Notes: generated by a model not told the origin, from the letters alone. Positions 1 to 7,563 are shown, counted from the first letter of the stretch. The stretch: DNA of 9,507 bases from Desulfobacteraceae bacterium (GCA_030642545.1 DAOWNP010000077.1:1-9507), one strand, 5' to 3'. Made by a program: numbers and translations.

Positions 1-1087
1 AAACCGCATCATTTATGTGTTTAATAAATAATTCCTGCATTTGTGGATGCATAAATGCTTCCGGTTCTTCTATACAAATTAGATTAATTTTACTATGAAA
101 TTCTTCACTTGGAAATTTTTCAATGTATTCAATTAATTCTCCGATGATACTCATTAAATTTGAATAACCTAAACCAAATTGTCCTTCCGGGATATTTAAC
201 CCTTTTTCAGTATATTCATATTTGATTAGATTATTCATTAACTTATCAAAATCCAAGTCAGAACTTAAATTCACTTTTAATCTATCGCTGTATTCAATTT
301 TATCCAGTACATCATTTATAGATTGTGTATGAGATGTTGAGACTTGATTTGTTACAGTTTTATTTATTTTGGTAATTTCATCAGCTAAGATGTCCGTACT
401 GTTTGATTCATACCTGTATTTAATTATTTTGTTAAATATTTGAGATAAGCTTGTATCACTTATAATTTTATTCGCGTTTATAATTTTAATTTCAATTAAA
501 TCATTTATTTTAAATCTATTATTATCAACCAATTTATCATCAGTGGAATAATAATTTATTTTAAAAGCTGTATCATCTATAAGTTCCAAAAACTTACGGA
601 ATAAAACTTGTTTTTCTTTATATTTTTCAATTAGTTTTTTTGCTTTTTCTTTAAATACAGCATCTTCTTTTATTTCATATTTTAATACTATTCTGAGTTC
701 GTTTTGTGCAACATTCTCAATATTCATAAAAGGTATAATATTGGTAACTAAATCGTTACTGTTGCTACCAATTCCAATTTTGATTTCAAACTCGATAGTT
801 GGCAATTGATTAAAACTATTTTTTTTGTATTGATCTAGAGTTATTGTTAAATATGAAAAGTTGAAATCATTGGCCTCAAAATTTTTACCATTAACGAGTA
901 ATTTTTCTAAAACCCTTGTGACGGTTGTTTTTCCAGAATTATTTTTCCCAACAAGCAGTGTTGTTGATGATGCAATATTTATATCTTTATATTCTTGGAG
1001 ATTATCTTTTGAATCTACAAATTCAATGATATTATCATTTTCACCAAATTTTCTAAAATTGTTAATTTTTAGACTTTTAAGATACAT
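1..1087 (-). CDS. RecF/OLD-type AAA ATPase, partial (C-terminus off the left edge)
   Basis: I translated 362 uninterrupted codons from the ATG at 1087-1085 to the window edge. The N-terminus (YLKSLKINNFRKF) is the usual RecF/SMC/OLD opening strand. A Walker A motif, GKNNSGKTT, lies at residues 47-55. A signature-like stretch, QFGLGYSNLM, is at about 303-312. The Walker B region, ending ICIEEPEAFMHP, is at about 337-348, with the acidic pair E340-E341 and the H347-P348 typical of the OLD / AAA_15 / AAA_21 group. Between them is a charged Lys/Glu/Asn-rich insert. Family members usually run to 500-700 residues, and many carry a C-terminal TOPRIM nuclease; that part would be off-window. A good ribosome site (AAGGGG, about 1094-1099) sits six bases before the ATG. 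Such proteins occur alone or in anti-phage systems (Gabija GajA, OLD nucleases), but this cannot be decided from the ATPase half. The gene looks more AT-rich than the operon beside it, which hints at transfer. Confidence 0.85.
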   Translation of the reverse strand, partial: MYLKSLKINNFRKFGENDNIIEFVDSKDNLQEYKDINIASSTTLLVGKNNSGKTTVTRVLEKLLVNGKNFEANDFNFSYLTITLDQYKKNSFNQLPTIEFEIKIGIGSNSNDLVTNIIPFMNIENVAQNELRIVLKYEIKEDAVFKEKAKKLIEKYKEKQVLFRKFLELIDDTAFKINYYSTDDKLVDNNRFKINDLIEIKIINANKIISDTSLSQIFNKIIKYRYESNSTDILADEITKINKTVTNQVSTSHTQSINDVLDKIEYSDRLKVNLSSDLDFDKLMNNLIKYEYTEKGLNIPEGQFGLGYSNLMSIIGELIEYIEKFPSEEFHSKINLICIEEPEAFMHPQMQELFIKHINDAV

Positions 1088-1141
1088 CAATTACCCCTTA
1101 ATTTCGGAATTTCGCTACTATCAATGACTTATTCTTTTTTT

Positions 1142-1210
1142 TAACAATTTAAAAATATAACATTATAATTAGAGGCAAAATTCTTCATAGCAAATATAAC
1201 TAAATTGTTA
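1142..1210. repeat. Spaced 10-bp inverted repeat around the putative ATPase promoter
   Basis: TAACAATTTA at 1142-1151 is the exact reverse complement of TAAATTGTTA at 1201-1210. The 49-bp interval holds the minus-strand TATAAT at 1162-1167. A 9-bp direct repeat, AAATATAAC, also occurs at 1153-1161 and 1192-1200. The placement would suit a pair of operator half-sites controlling the ATPase gene. In such AT-rich DNA a chance match is quite possible. Confidence 0.35.
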
Positions 1211-1287
1211 TTTTTTTAAAAAACCAATAAAAATATTACATTAATAATAAAACTGTTTTTTTTTATTAAACTGATAAAGAGGGCTGC

Positions 1288-1332
1288 CTGTCGATCGGAG
1301 ATATACGTTTTAGTATTATCTCTGATCGATAG
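1288..1332 (+). repeat. Strong imperfect hairpin (16-bp stem, G.U pairs in plus-strand RNA)
   Basis: The left arm CTGTCGATCGGAGATA (1288-1303) pairs with the right arm TATCTCTGATCGATAG (1317-1332). Read as plus-strand RNA, all 16 positions pair: 14 Watson-Crick and two G.U wobbles. On the minus strand those two positions become C.A mismatches. The loop can add a TAC/GTA pairing (1304-1306 with 1313-1315). Outside the stem, GGC (1282-1284) could pair with GCC (1339-1341). The element is clearly richer in G+C than the DNA around it. No U-tract follows directly on either strand, so it is not a textbook intrinsic terminator. Its function is unknown. Confidence 0.6.
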
Positions 1333-1339
1333 CCTTGTG

Positions 1340-1356
1340 CCAATTTTTAAAATTGG
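1340..1356. repeat. 17-bp palindrome downstream of gdhA
   Basis: CCAATTTT (1340-1347) and AAAATTGG (1349-1356) are perfect inverted 8-mers around a single central T. The palindrome lies 41 bp beyond the gdhA stop and immediately beside the larger hairpin. It could act with that hairpin in transcript 3'-end formation or protection, or be a protein-binding palindrome. A one-base loop cannot form a full RNA stem, so the two central pairs would open. Confidence 0.45.
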
Positions 1357-1397
1357 ATAATTATGTGACAACCTTAGAATCCATTATAAACCAAAAT

Positions 1398-2747
1398 TTA
1401 TACCAGTCCCTGATCTATCATGGCATTTACCACTTTTGTAAATCCTGCGATATTTGCTCCTGCAAGATAATTACCATCTTCTCCGTATTCATTTGCAGCA
1501 TCAAGACATGTTTTGTGTATATTTTTCATGATCGTTTTTAAGCGGTTATTAACTTCTTCTGCCGGCCAGTTGAGCCTCATGCTGTTTTGAGCCATTTCAA
1601 GACCTGATACTGCAACTCCGCCTGCATTAGATGCTTTGCCTGGTGCATATAAAATTTTCTTGTCAAGAAAAATATCAGCGGCATCTATGGTACAGGGCAT
1701 ATTGGCACCTTCACTTACAAGCATAATTTTATTTTTCATTAAATTTTGAGCATCTTTTCCATTTATTTCATTTTGTGTGGCACAGGGAAGAGCACAATCA
1801 CCCTTGTGATTCCACAAAGGATTATAGTTTAAGGAATTGTCGTGTGGTGTATAAACTGCATCTTTATATTTTTCAACATACTCCTTTATACGTCCCCTTT
1901 TCATGTTTTTTATATATTTTACATGGGATAATTTTGAGGTATCTATGCCTGATGCATCATAAATATAGCCTGAAGAGTCAGACAAGGTATGAACTTCTCC
2001 TCCGAGCTCTATTATTTTTTCTGTTGTAAACTGGGCAACATTACCAGAACCTGAAACAAGGCACTTCTTTCCTTCAAATGTTTTGTTTTTTGTATTTAAC
2101 ATCTCTGCTGCAAAATAAACATTGCCGTAGCCTGTAGCTTCAGGTCTGATCAGACTTCCGCCCCATGCAAGGTTTTTACCGGTAAGTACTCCTGTAAATT
2201 CGTTTTTCAACCTTTTATACATTCCAAATAAAAAACCTATCTCCCTTGCCCCTACGCCTATATCTCCGGCTGGAATATCTGTGTTTTGACCGATATGACG
2301 AAAAAGCTCACACATAAAACTCTGGCAAAATCTCATTATCTCGTTATCTGATTTTCCCTTTGGATCAAAATCAGAACCACCTTTGCCGCCTCCCATAGAT
2401 AGTGTTGTAAGAGCATTTTTAAAAACCTGTTCAAAAGCAAGAAACTTTAAAATACTCAAAGTAACTGAAGGATGAAATCTGAGTCCTCCCTTATATGGAC
2501 CTATGGCACTATTCATTTCTATCCTGAAACCTCTGTTTACATGCACCTGCCCTGCATCATCCATCCAGGGAACTCTGAACAGGATTACTCTTTCAGGTTC
2601 GGTTACTCTTTCTAAAATACCCATTTTACGATATTGAGGATTTCGTTCCAATACAGGCTCTACAGTATCTATAACTTCCTGTACTGCTTGATGAAATTCT
2701 TTTTCAAGGGGATCTCTCTCTTTTATTTTTTGTAATATATATGACAT
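1398..2747 (-). CDS. gdhA: NADP-type glutamate dehydrogenase (hexameric, EC 1.4.1.4)
   Basis: This 449-residue protein matches the length (about 447) and motif order of the bacterial hexameric GdhA family, which interconverts 2-oxoglutarate plus ammonium and L-glutamate in the cytoplasm. The substrate region KGGLRFHP is at about 86-93. The catalytic-lysine motif GGGKGGSDFDPKGKSD spans about 119-134, with K122 the likely catalytic lysine. PAGDIGVG (about 159-166) carries the conserved D162. The Rossmann nucleotide-binding turn SGSGNVAQF is at 232-240. SEGANMP (345-351) and APGKASNAGGV (368-378) are also family-typical. After the second Rossmann strand comes SDSSG (256-260), as in NADP enzymes, so NADP(H) preference is likely but not proven. 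A strong ribosome site, AAAGGAG (2757-2763), sits nine bases before the ATG. The gene begins 34 bp after livF on the same strand and is probably the last gene of the liv transcript. Confidence 0.95.
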   Translation of the reverse strand: MSYILQKIKERDPLEKEFHQAVQEVIDTVEPVLERNPQYRKMGILERVTEPERVILFRVPWMDDAGQVHVNRGFRIEMNSAIGPYKGGLRFHPSVTLSILKFLAFEQVFKNALTTLSMGGGKGGSDFDPKGKSDNEIMRFCQSFMCELFRHIGQNTDIPAGDIGVGAREIGFLFGMYKRLKNEFTGVLTGKNLAWGGSLIRPEATGYGNVYFAAEMLNTKNKTFEGKKCLVSGSGNVAQFTTEKIIELGGEVHTLSDSSGYIYDASGIDTSKLSHVKYIKNMKRGRIKEYVEKYKDAVYTPHDNSLNYNPLWNHKGDCALPCATQNEINGKDAQNLMKNKIMLVSEGANMPCTIDAADIFLDKKILYAPGKASNAGGVAVSGLEMAQNSMRLNWPAEEVNNRLKTIMKNIHKTCLDAANEYGEDGNYLAGANIAGFTKVVNAMIDQGLV

Positions 2748-2781
2748 AATAATTATCTCCTTTATTTTGAATTTTATAAGA

Positions 2782-3489
2782 TTATAAACCCAGATATGCT
2801 GATTTTATTTTTTTATTTTTTATAAGCCCGTCTGAAGGTCCTTTGAAAATAATTTTTCCGTTTTCCATCACATAACCACGGAAAGAGACTTTTAAAGCCA
2901 GATTAGCATTTTGTTCTACCAAAAAAATAGTTGTGTTGCTCTCTTTATTTATTTTTTTTATTATTTCAAATATCTGTTTTACAATAATAGGTGCAAGTCC
3001 TAATGAAGGTTCATCCAAAAGAAGAAGTCTGGGTTTTGCCATAAGAGCTCTTGAAATAGCAAGCATCTGCTGTTCTCCTCCGCTTAAAGTTCCTCCTTTT
3101 TGATTTTTTCTTTTGGCAAGTATGGGAAAAAGGTTATAGAGGTATTCCATATCTTCTTTTATCATTTTTTTGTCTTTTCTTAAAAATGCCCCTAAATCAA
3201 GATTTTCAGATACAGTAAGATGCGGAAATATATGTCTTCCTTCAGGAACATGGCTGATACCCAAAGAGACAATTTGATCCGGAGATCTATTTCGTAAATC
3301 TTCCCCCATAAAGAAAATTTTGCCTGTTTTTTGTGGTATTATGGCTGATATTGCCATTAGAGTTGTTGTTTTTCCTGCTCCATTTGCACCAATTAATGCT
3401 ATTATTTCACCTTCATATATTTCTATATTTACATCGGTTAACGCCTGAATGTTTCCATAAAAAACATTGATATCTTCCAGTTTAAGCAT
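2782..3489 (-). CDS. livF: Branched-chain amino acid ABC transporter ATPase LivF
   Basis: This is one of two nucleotide-binding subunits that power the Liv importer from the cytoplasmic face. From the chosen start the protein is 235 residues. Walker A GANGAGKTT is at 34-42, the ABC signature LSGGEQQ at 135-141, and Walker B LLLLDEP at 155-161. The family-specific stretch VEQNAN follows at about 191-196. LivF proteins typically carry this EQN in place of the usual switch histidine, and that separates it from LivG. Start choice: the frame stays open to a TTG at 3510, but that codon has no ribosome site. The ATG at 3489 gives the standard LivF opening MLKLEDINVFYG. A GGAGAAG (3502-3508) lies 12 bases upstream, so spacing is long, and the start overlaps the end of livG by 8 bp, which favours translational coupling. 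The C-terminal SAYLGL is typical. Confidence 0.93.
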   Translation of the reverse strand: MLKLEDINVFYGNIQALTDVNIEIYEGEIIALIGANGAGKTTTLMAISAIIPQKTGKIFFMGEDLRNRSPDQIVSLGISHVPEGRHIFPHLTVSENLDLGAFLRKDKKMIKEDMEYLYNLFPILAKRKNQKGGTLSGGEQQMLAISRALMAKPRLLLLDEPSLGLAPIIVKQIFEIIKKINKESNTTIFLVEQNANLALKVSFRGYVMENGKIIFKGPSDGLIKNKKIKSAYLGL

Positions 3490-4282
3490 CAAAATCAAAA
3501 TCTTCTCCAAGATATGCTTTAATTACAACAGGATTGTTTTGAATGGCATCAGGTGTTCCCGATGCTATTTTTTTCCCGTAATCTAAAACAAATATTTTAT
3601 CACATAAATTCATTACAAATTTCATATCATGTTCAATTAAAAGGATTGAAATGTTTTCTTTTTCGCGGATCTCTTTTATAAGCAGACCAAGTTCTATAGT
3701 CTCTGCCGGATTCATGCCTGCTGCAGGTTCATCTAATAAAAGTAAAAAAGGCTCAGTTGCAAGGGCTCTTGCTATTTCCAGTTTTCTTTGTGCTCCGTAG
3801 GGAAGGGTGGATGCTTTTTCATTGGCAAAGTTTTCAATCCCTGTTTTTTTTAATATATTATAGCTATCGTCTACAATTTTTTTTTCTTCATTTCTTGTTT
3901 TTTTGAGTTTTAAAACAGATGCTATTATTCCTGCATGTGTTCTTACATGACGGCCTATCATAACATTTTCAAGTACGGTCATATTTTGAAAAAGCCTGAT
4001 ATTTTGAAAAGTTCTTGCCATGCCCTTTTTTGTAATAATATTGGGTTTTAATCCGCATATATTTTCTTTTTCTGTTTTTTGGGGGAGAGATGAAATAAAA
4101 ATATCTCCTGATACTGGTGTATATATGCCTGTAATACAGTTAAAAAATGTGGTTTTCCCTGCTCCGTTAGGTCCTATTAAAGAGACAATTTCATTTTGAA
4201 ATATATCCAAACTTATATTTTCAAGAGCTTTTAATCCACCGAAATTCATGGACAGTTTTGAAACTTCAAGCACAGGGTTCAT
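3482..4282 (-). CDS. livG: Branched-chain amino acid ABC transporter ATPase LivG
   Basis: This 266-residue protein is the second ABC ATPase of the Liv importer and should pair with LivF on the LivHM membrane core. Walker A GPNGAGKTT is at 37-45 and the Q-loop TFQN at about 91-94. LPYGAQRK at 160-167 is a variant of the usual LSYGQQR signature. Walker B LLLLDEP is at 180-186, and the switch histidine H218 sits in IEHDMKFVM. The DEPAAGMNPAE run and the C-terminal KAYLGE are LivG hallmarks. Its ATG overlaps the livM stop codon in an ATGA arrangement (4279-4282), so the two are likely translationally coupled. An AGGTGGG ribosome site (4294-4300) lies 11 bases upstream. The length and motifs are complete. 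Confidence 0.94.
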   Translation of the reverse strand: MNPVLEVSKLSMNFGGLKALENISLDIFQNEIVSLIGPNGAGKTTFFNCITGIYTPVSGDIFISSLPQKTEKENICGLKPNIITKKGMARTFQNIRLFQNMTVLENVMIGRHVRTHAGIIASVLKLKKTRNEEKKIVDDSYNILKKTGIENFANEKASTLPYGAQRKLEIARALATEPFLLLLDEPAAGMNPAETIELGLLIKEIREKENISILLIEHDMKFVMNLCDKIFVLDYGKKIASGTPDAIQNNPVVIKAYLGEDFDFDA

Positions 4283-5493
4283 CTCTGTTTTTTCCCACCT
4301 GAATCTGAAATTTTATAAAAGCGGCGTCTTTTTTTTATTATTCCCTGGGGTCTGAAAACCATCATAAGCACCATTGCTGCTCCAAAAACAAGCATTCTGT
4401 AATCAGAAAATGCTCTTAAATATTCAGGCAGTAAAATAAAAATAAAAGCACCTGTAATTACTCCAAAAATAGAACCCATACCACCTAAAACAATCAAAGA
4501 TAGAATTATTGCTGATTCTAAAAAAGTAAAACTTGCCGGATTTATAAATGAAGTTTTTGCAGCAAATACAACTCCTGCCAGACCTGCCCAGGCAGCTCCT
4601 GTGGCAAAGGCATAAAGCTTTGTTTTTGTTTTGTCAATTCCCATAGCCTGGCAGGCGACCTCATCCTCTTTTAATGCTATCCATGCTCTGCCTATTCTTG
4701 AATCTTCAAGCCTGTTAACCACAAAAACAGTTAAAAAAACAAGTAAAATCATTATAAAATACATATAGGTGGTTGTTTCATATATTGACAGATTAATACC
4801 AAAAAAAGAGGGTTTGGGGATATTGGCTATACCGCTGGGACCAAAGGAAAAATCATTCCAGTTTTCTAAAATAAGCCTTATAATCTCACCAAACCCTAAT
4901 GTAACAATAGCAAGGTAATCACCTTTTAATCTCAATACCGGAAAACCCAGTAAAATTCCAAAAAAAGCTCCGAGTAAAGCACCTATAGGTAAAGCCATGA
5001 AAAAAGTTATACCAAAATGATGATTCAAAAGAGCATAGCTGTATGCTCCTACTGCAAAAAAAGCTACATATCCCAAATCCAGGAGTCCTGCAAGACCAAC
5101 TACAATATTTAATCCCAATCCCAAAACAACATACATAAGAGCAGATGTCATAATATTTGTCTGGTATATTGAAAAAACAAAAGGGAACGCAATAATTAAG
5201 CATAAAATCAAAACAATAGAAGATGTATAAAATTTGGGATTTTTAACTGTGTTTTTAAAAAAAGAGGAGGCTTTTGATTTTTTTTTATCTGAGCCATACT
5301 CTTTTTGTTTAAGCATGTAACGCCATAAAAAAGAGAGAAAAAAACTTGCGATTCCTATTAAAATCATATTTTTCCAACGCCAATCTATGGTTTTTTCATA
5401 AGTATTTACCTTTATTACTAATATAGGAAAGGTGAGAAACATAAACCAGGCAGACACAGCAATAGATTTTATTATTTCAGATAACTTAAACAT
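4279..5493 (-). CDS. livM: Branched-chain amino acid ABC transporter permease LivM
   Basis: This 404-residue, very hydrophobic inner-membrane protein forms the translocation channel with LivH. It has the N-terminal extension seen in enterobacterial-type LivM: two membrane segments at about 8-28 and 42-60, then a basic linker (about 61-88). The permease core follows. Its signature GLAGLLDLGYVAFFAVGAY is at 133-151 and the LRLKGDYLAIVTLGFGEI strand at 187-204. A cytoplasmic EAA-like loop at about 275-295 (EDEVACQAMGIDKTKTKLYAF) would contact the ATPases. The FRPQGI end of the core is at 380-385, followed by a strongly basic tail. An AAGG lies eight bases before the ATG, inside the end of livH. 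Only 3 bp separate it from livH, and it overlaps livG by 4 bp. Confidence 0.94.
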   Translation of the reverse strand: MFKLSEIIKSIAVSAWFMFLTFPILVIKVNTYEKTIDWRWKNMILIGIASFFLSFLWRYMLKQKEYGSDKKKSKASSFFKNTVKNPKFYTSSIVLILCLIIAFPFVFSIYQTNIMTSALMYVVLGLGLNIVVGLAGLLDLGYVAFFAVGAYSYALLNHHFGITFFMALPIGALLGAFFGILLGFPVLRLKGDYLAIVTLGFGEIIRLILENWNDFSFGPSGIANIPKPSFFGINLSIYETTTYMYFIMILLVFLTVFVVNRLEDSRIGRAWIALKEDEVACQAMGIDKTKTKLYAFATGAAWAGLAGVVFAAKTSFINPASFTFLESAIILSLIVLGGMGSIFGVITGAFIFILLPEYLRAFSDYRMLVFGAAMVLMMVFRPQGIIKKRRRFYKISDSGGKKQR

Positions 5494-5496
5494 TGG

Positions 5497-6399
5497 TTAA
5501 ACCTTGGGAGCTGTTGATTTTCCTACCAAACCTTCAGGTTTGAATATTAAAATAATAACCAGCAGAGAAAATGCAAACAGATCTTCATAATCACTCGATA
5601 CATATCCTGTGGCAAAGCTTTCTGTCCAGCCCAATACAAATGCACCAAGAGCTGCTCCGTAAATACTTCCTATTCCTCCGAGTACTGCTGCTGTAAAGGC
5701 TTTTATTCCTGCAACAAAGCCTATATAAAAATTTATCTGCCCTATGTGAGCGGCTATAAGCACTCCTCCTATAGCCGCTATGGCAGAACCAATAATAAAT
5801 GTTATTGAAATAATAAAATCAACATTTATCCCAATCAGCATTGCCATTGTTTTATCTTGTGCTGTGGCTCTCATGGCTTTGCCAGTTTTTGTGAATTTAA
5901 TAAGAAAGGTTAAAGCAAGCATTACAATAGCTGCAACTACAAAAATAACTATTTCTGAAGACCCAATTATATGTGCAACAGGTTCAATAAATTCAAAATC
6001 AGGTATAAGCTTTGGAAATCTGACAAAGTTGGATGTTTGAGCAAGCATCACATAATTTTGTAAAAATATTGACATCCCTATTGCACTTATCAAAGGAGAT
6101 AGCCTGTGTGCGTTGCGCAATGGCTTGTATGCTATTTTTTCTATTGTAAAACCATAGGCAGCAGAATATATAATTGCAACAGCAGTTGCGAGTAAGAAAA
6201 CTGTTATCTGACCAAAGCCCAGAAAATTAAAAACAGATGCTGCTATAAGTGCTGTAAATGCACCTATCATATATATTTCACCATGGGCAAAATTAATCAG
6301 CTCAATAATTCCATATACCATAGTATAACCTATGGCTATTAATGCATAAATACTGCCTCTTGTAAGACCGCCTAAAAAAAGTTCTGCAAAATATTCCAT
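5497..6399 (-). CDS. livH: Branched-chain amino acid ABC transporter permease LivH
   Basis: This 300-residue integral membrane protein is the partner of LivM. Family landmarks are the N-terminal GGLTRGSIYALIAIGYTMVYG (10-30), then INFAHGEIYMIGAF (35-48). A cytoplasmic coupling loop, KAMRATAQDKTMAMLIGIN, lies at about 174-192. GIKAFTAAVLGGIGSIYGA (231-249) and the C-terminal FKPEGLVGK (286-294) are also typical. Most of the rest is hydrophobic helix. It starts six bases after the livK stop. No clear ribosome site precedes the ATG; the nearest AGG is 14 bases away. Translation may therefore depend on ribosomes finishing livK, which is an inference. No truncation is seen. Confidence 0.94.
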   Translation of the reverse strand: MEYFAELFLGGLTRGSIYALIAIGYTMVYGIIELINFAHGEIYMIGAFTALIAASVFNFLGFGQITVFLLATAVAIIYSAAYGFTIEKIAYKPLRNAHRLSPLISAIGMSIFLQNYVMLAQTSNFVRFPKLIPDFEFIEPVAHIIGSSEIVIFVVAAIVMLALTFLIKFTKTGKAMRATAQDKTMAMLIGINVDFIISITFIIGSAIAAIGGVLIAAHIGQINFYIGFVAGIKAFTAAVLGGIGSIYGAALGAFVLGWTESFATGYVSSDYEDLFAFSLLVIILIFKPEGLVGKSTAPKV

Positions 6400-6405
6400 G
6401 TTTTT

Positions 6406-7563
6406 TTATAAAGCCTGTTTTATCTTAACAAAAACACCATTTTTAACCTGATACATAGAAAAACCAACGCCTATGGCATCTCCTTTGTCATCAAATTTTA
6501 AAATTCCCAATGGAGTTGCCACAAATTCTGTTTTTAATGCATTTGTCAGAGAATTATAATCTGTTGAACATGATTTTTCAATGGCATTTAAGATTGCAAG
6601 AACAGCTGAATATGCATTTAAAAAAAATGCACCGGGATCTTCGCCATAAACTCTTTTGTGATCAGAAACAGCTTTTAAAGCTATTGGGTTATTTGAAGTG
6701 TTTTTTGGGCCTGTTGCATAAACACCTTCAGCACTTTCTCCTGCAACTTTAATAAACGTATCATCTTTTACACCATCATCTGAAATAAAAATAGTTTTCA
6801 TTCTTTTTTTCCGCATTTGTGTTATTATTTTTGATGCTTCAGGATGATACCCTCCAAAAATAACAGCTTCTGCTTTTTTTCTTTTTATTTTTTGAACTAC
6901 AGCTGAATAATCAACAGCTCCGGGAGTTACTCCCTCATATAAAACAACCTGAGCAATTTTAGACTCTTTGATAAAATTTCTGGCGTATTCAGCAAGACCC
7001 TTGCCATAATCACCTTTATCATGCAGTACAGCTATTTTTTTAACCTTTAATATATTTATGGCAAAATCAACTTCAAGTTTTGCCTGAACATCATCAGGAG
7101 CTATTGTTCTGAAAAAGTTAGGGTAATTACCGCTTTTTGTCAGAGCAGGGTTGGTAGCAGATGGTGATATGACAACTATTTTAACATCTTTGTAAATACC
7201 TAATGCTGCTTTAGTTGCCCCGCTGCATATATGGCCTACTACAACATGCACCCCCTCTGATATAAGCTTTGTAGCTGTATTAACAGCTATTTCAGGTTTG
7301 CAGACATCATCTTCTGCAAGCAGTTTTATTTTTCTGTTATTTATTCCGCATTTTGCGTTTTTTTCATCTATTATCAATTTTGCAGCTCTTAGTGTGGGAA
7401 TACCATATGAAGCAAGATCACCGCTGTGAGCACCTGCTATACCTATAATTATTGGCTCAGCTGCAATTGATAATTTTGCAGATGTAAAAAAAACAGTAAA
7501 GCCAAACAGAGCAAATATCAAAAAAAACAGTAAAAACCTGCTTTTAATTTTTTTTACCATCAC
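6406..7563 (-). CDS. livK: Periplasmic branched-chain amino acid-binding protein (LivK/LivJ family)
   Basis: This 385-residue type I periplasmic binding protein (Peripla_BP_6) delivers substrate to LivHM. A signal peptide is clear: a basic start (VKKIKSR), a hydrophobic core at about 11-29, and a likely cut after Ala34 or Ala35 in SIAAEP. There is no lipobox Cys. The first mature strand, IIIGIAGAHSGDLASYG, begins near 38. C72 and C88 are placed like the disulfide of LivJ/LivK, and GHICSGATKAA (110-120) and SPSATNPALT (133-142) fit the ligand-binding segments of that group. A branched-chain or similar hydrophobic amino acid is the likely ligand, but specificity is not proven. Start: the GTG at 7563 is eight bases from AAGGAG (7572-7577), while the ATG one codon later is 11 bases away. 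Either would give nearly the same protein. This is the first gene of the liv block. Confidence 0.93.
   Translation of the reverse strand: MMVKKIKSRFLLFFLIFALFGFTVFFTSAKLSIAAEPIIIGIAGAHSGDLASYGIPTLRAAKLIIDEKNAKCGINNRKIKLLAEDDVCKPEIAVNTATKLISEGVHVVVGHICSGATKAALGIYKDVKIVVISPSATNPALTKSGNYPNFFRTIAPDDVQAKLEVDFAINILKVKKIAVLHDKGDYGKGLAEYARNFIKESKIAQVVLYEGVTPGAVDYSAVVQKIKRKKAEAVIFGGYHPEASKIITQMRKKRMKTIFISDDGVKDDTFIKVAGESAEGVYATGPKNTSNNPIALKAVSDHKRVYGEDPGAFFLNAYSAVLAILNAIEKSCSTDYNSLTNALKTEFVATPLGILKFDDKGDAIGVGFSMYQVKNGVFVKIKQAL

Larger units (their letters stand above)
1088..1397. other. Non-coding AT-rich spacer between gdhA and the ATPase gene
   Basis: No supportable gene lies in these 310 bases. 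The spacer is downstream of gdhA and upstream of the ATPase gene, both on the minus strand. It contains several poly-T/poly-A tracts (for example nine T at 1256-1264 and a T7A6 run at 1211-1223), a spaced inverted repeat at 1142-1210, a strong hairpin at 1288-1332 and a palindrome at 1340-1356. No classical GC-stem-plus-U-tract terminator for gdhA is obvious on the minus strand. A TATAAT hexamer on the minus strand (1162-1167) could be the -10 box of the ATPase promoter, but I see no convincing -35 at the right distance. Confidence 0.7.

Noticed and set aside
861..1127. Open frame of 88 codons on the plus strand
   Set aside because: It lies antisense within the ATPase gene, which has clear Walker motifs in its own frame, and the translation has no recognisable features.
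1256..1332. Hairpin as an intrinsic terminator of the liv-gdhA operon
   Set aside because: On the minus strand the stem has two C.A mismatches and is followed by CCTCTTTATC rather than a U-tract. Termination there is possible but not supported.
1335..1541. Open frame of 68 codons on the plus strand
   Set aside because: Most of it is antisense to the gdhA 3' end and it begins inside the hairpin/palindrome region without a ribosome site.
1775..2029. Open frame of 84 codons on the plus strand
   Set aside because: Entirely antisense to conserved gdhA codons.
2782..3489. LivF lacks the usual switch histidine of ABC ATPases
   Set aside because: The EQN sequence at that place is normal for LivF proteins, so it is not a defect.
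4919..5203. Cys-rich open frame of 94 codons on the minus strand
   Set aside because: It is a frame-shifted reading of livM membrane segments; the Cys and Phe richness comes from shifted hydrophobic codons.
5780..6040. Open frame of 86 codons on the plus strand inside livH
   Set aside because: Antisense shadow of a membrane protein; its hydrophobic look is a by-product of the opposite strand.
6510..6752. Open frame of 80 codons on the plus strand inside livK
   Set aside because: Antisense shadow with a Leu/His-rich biased translation and no ribosome site.
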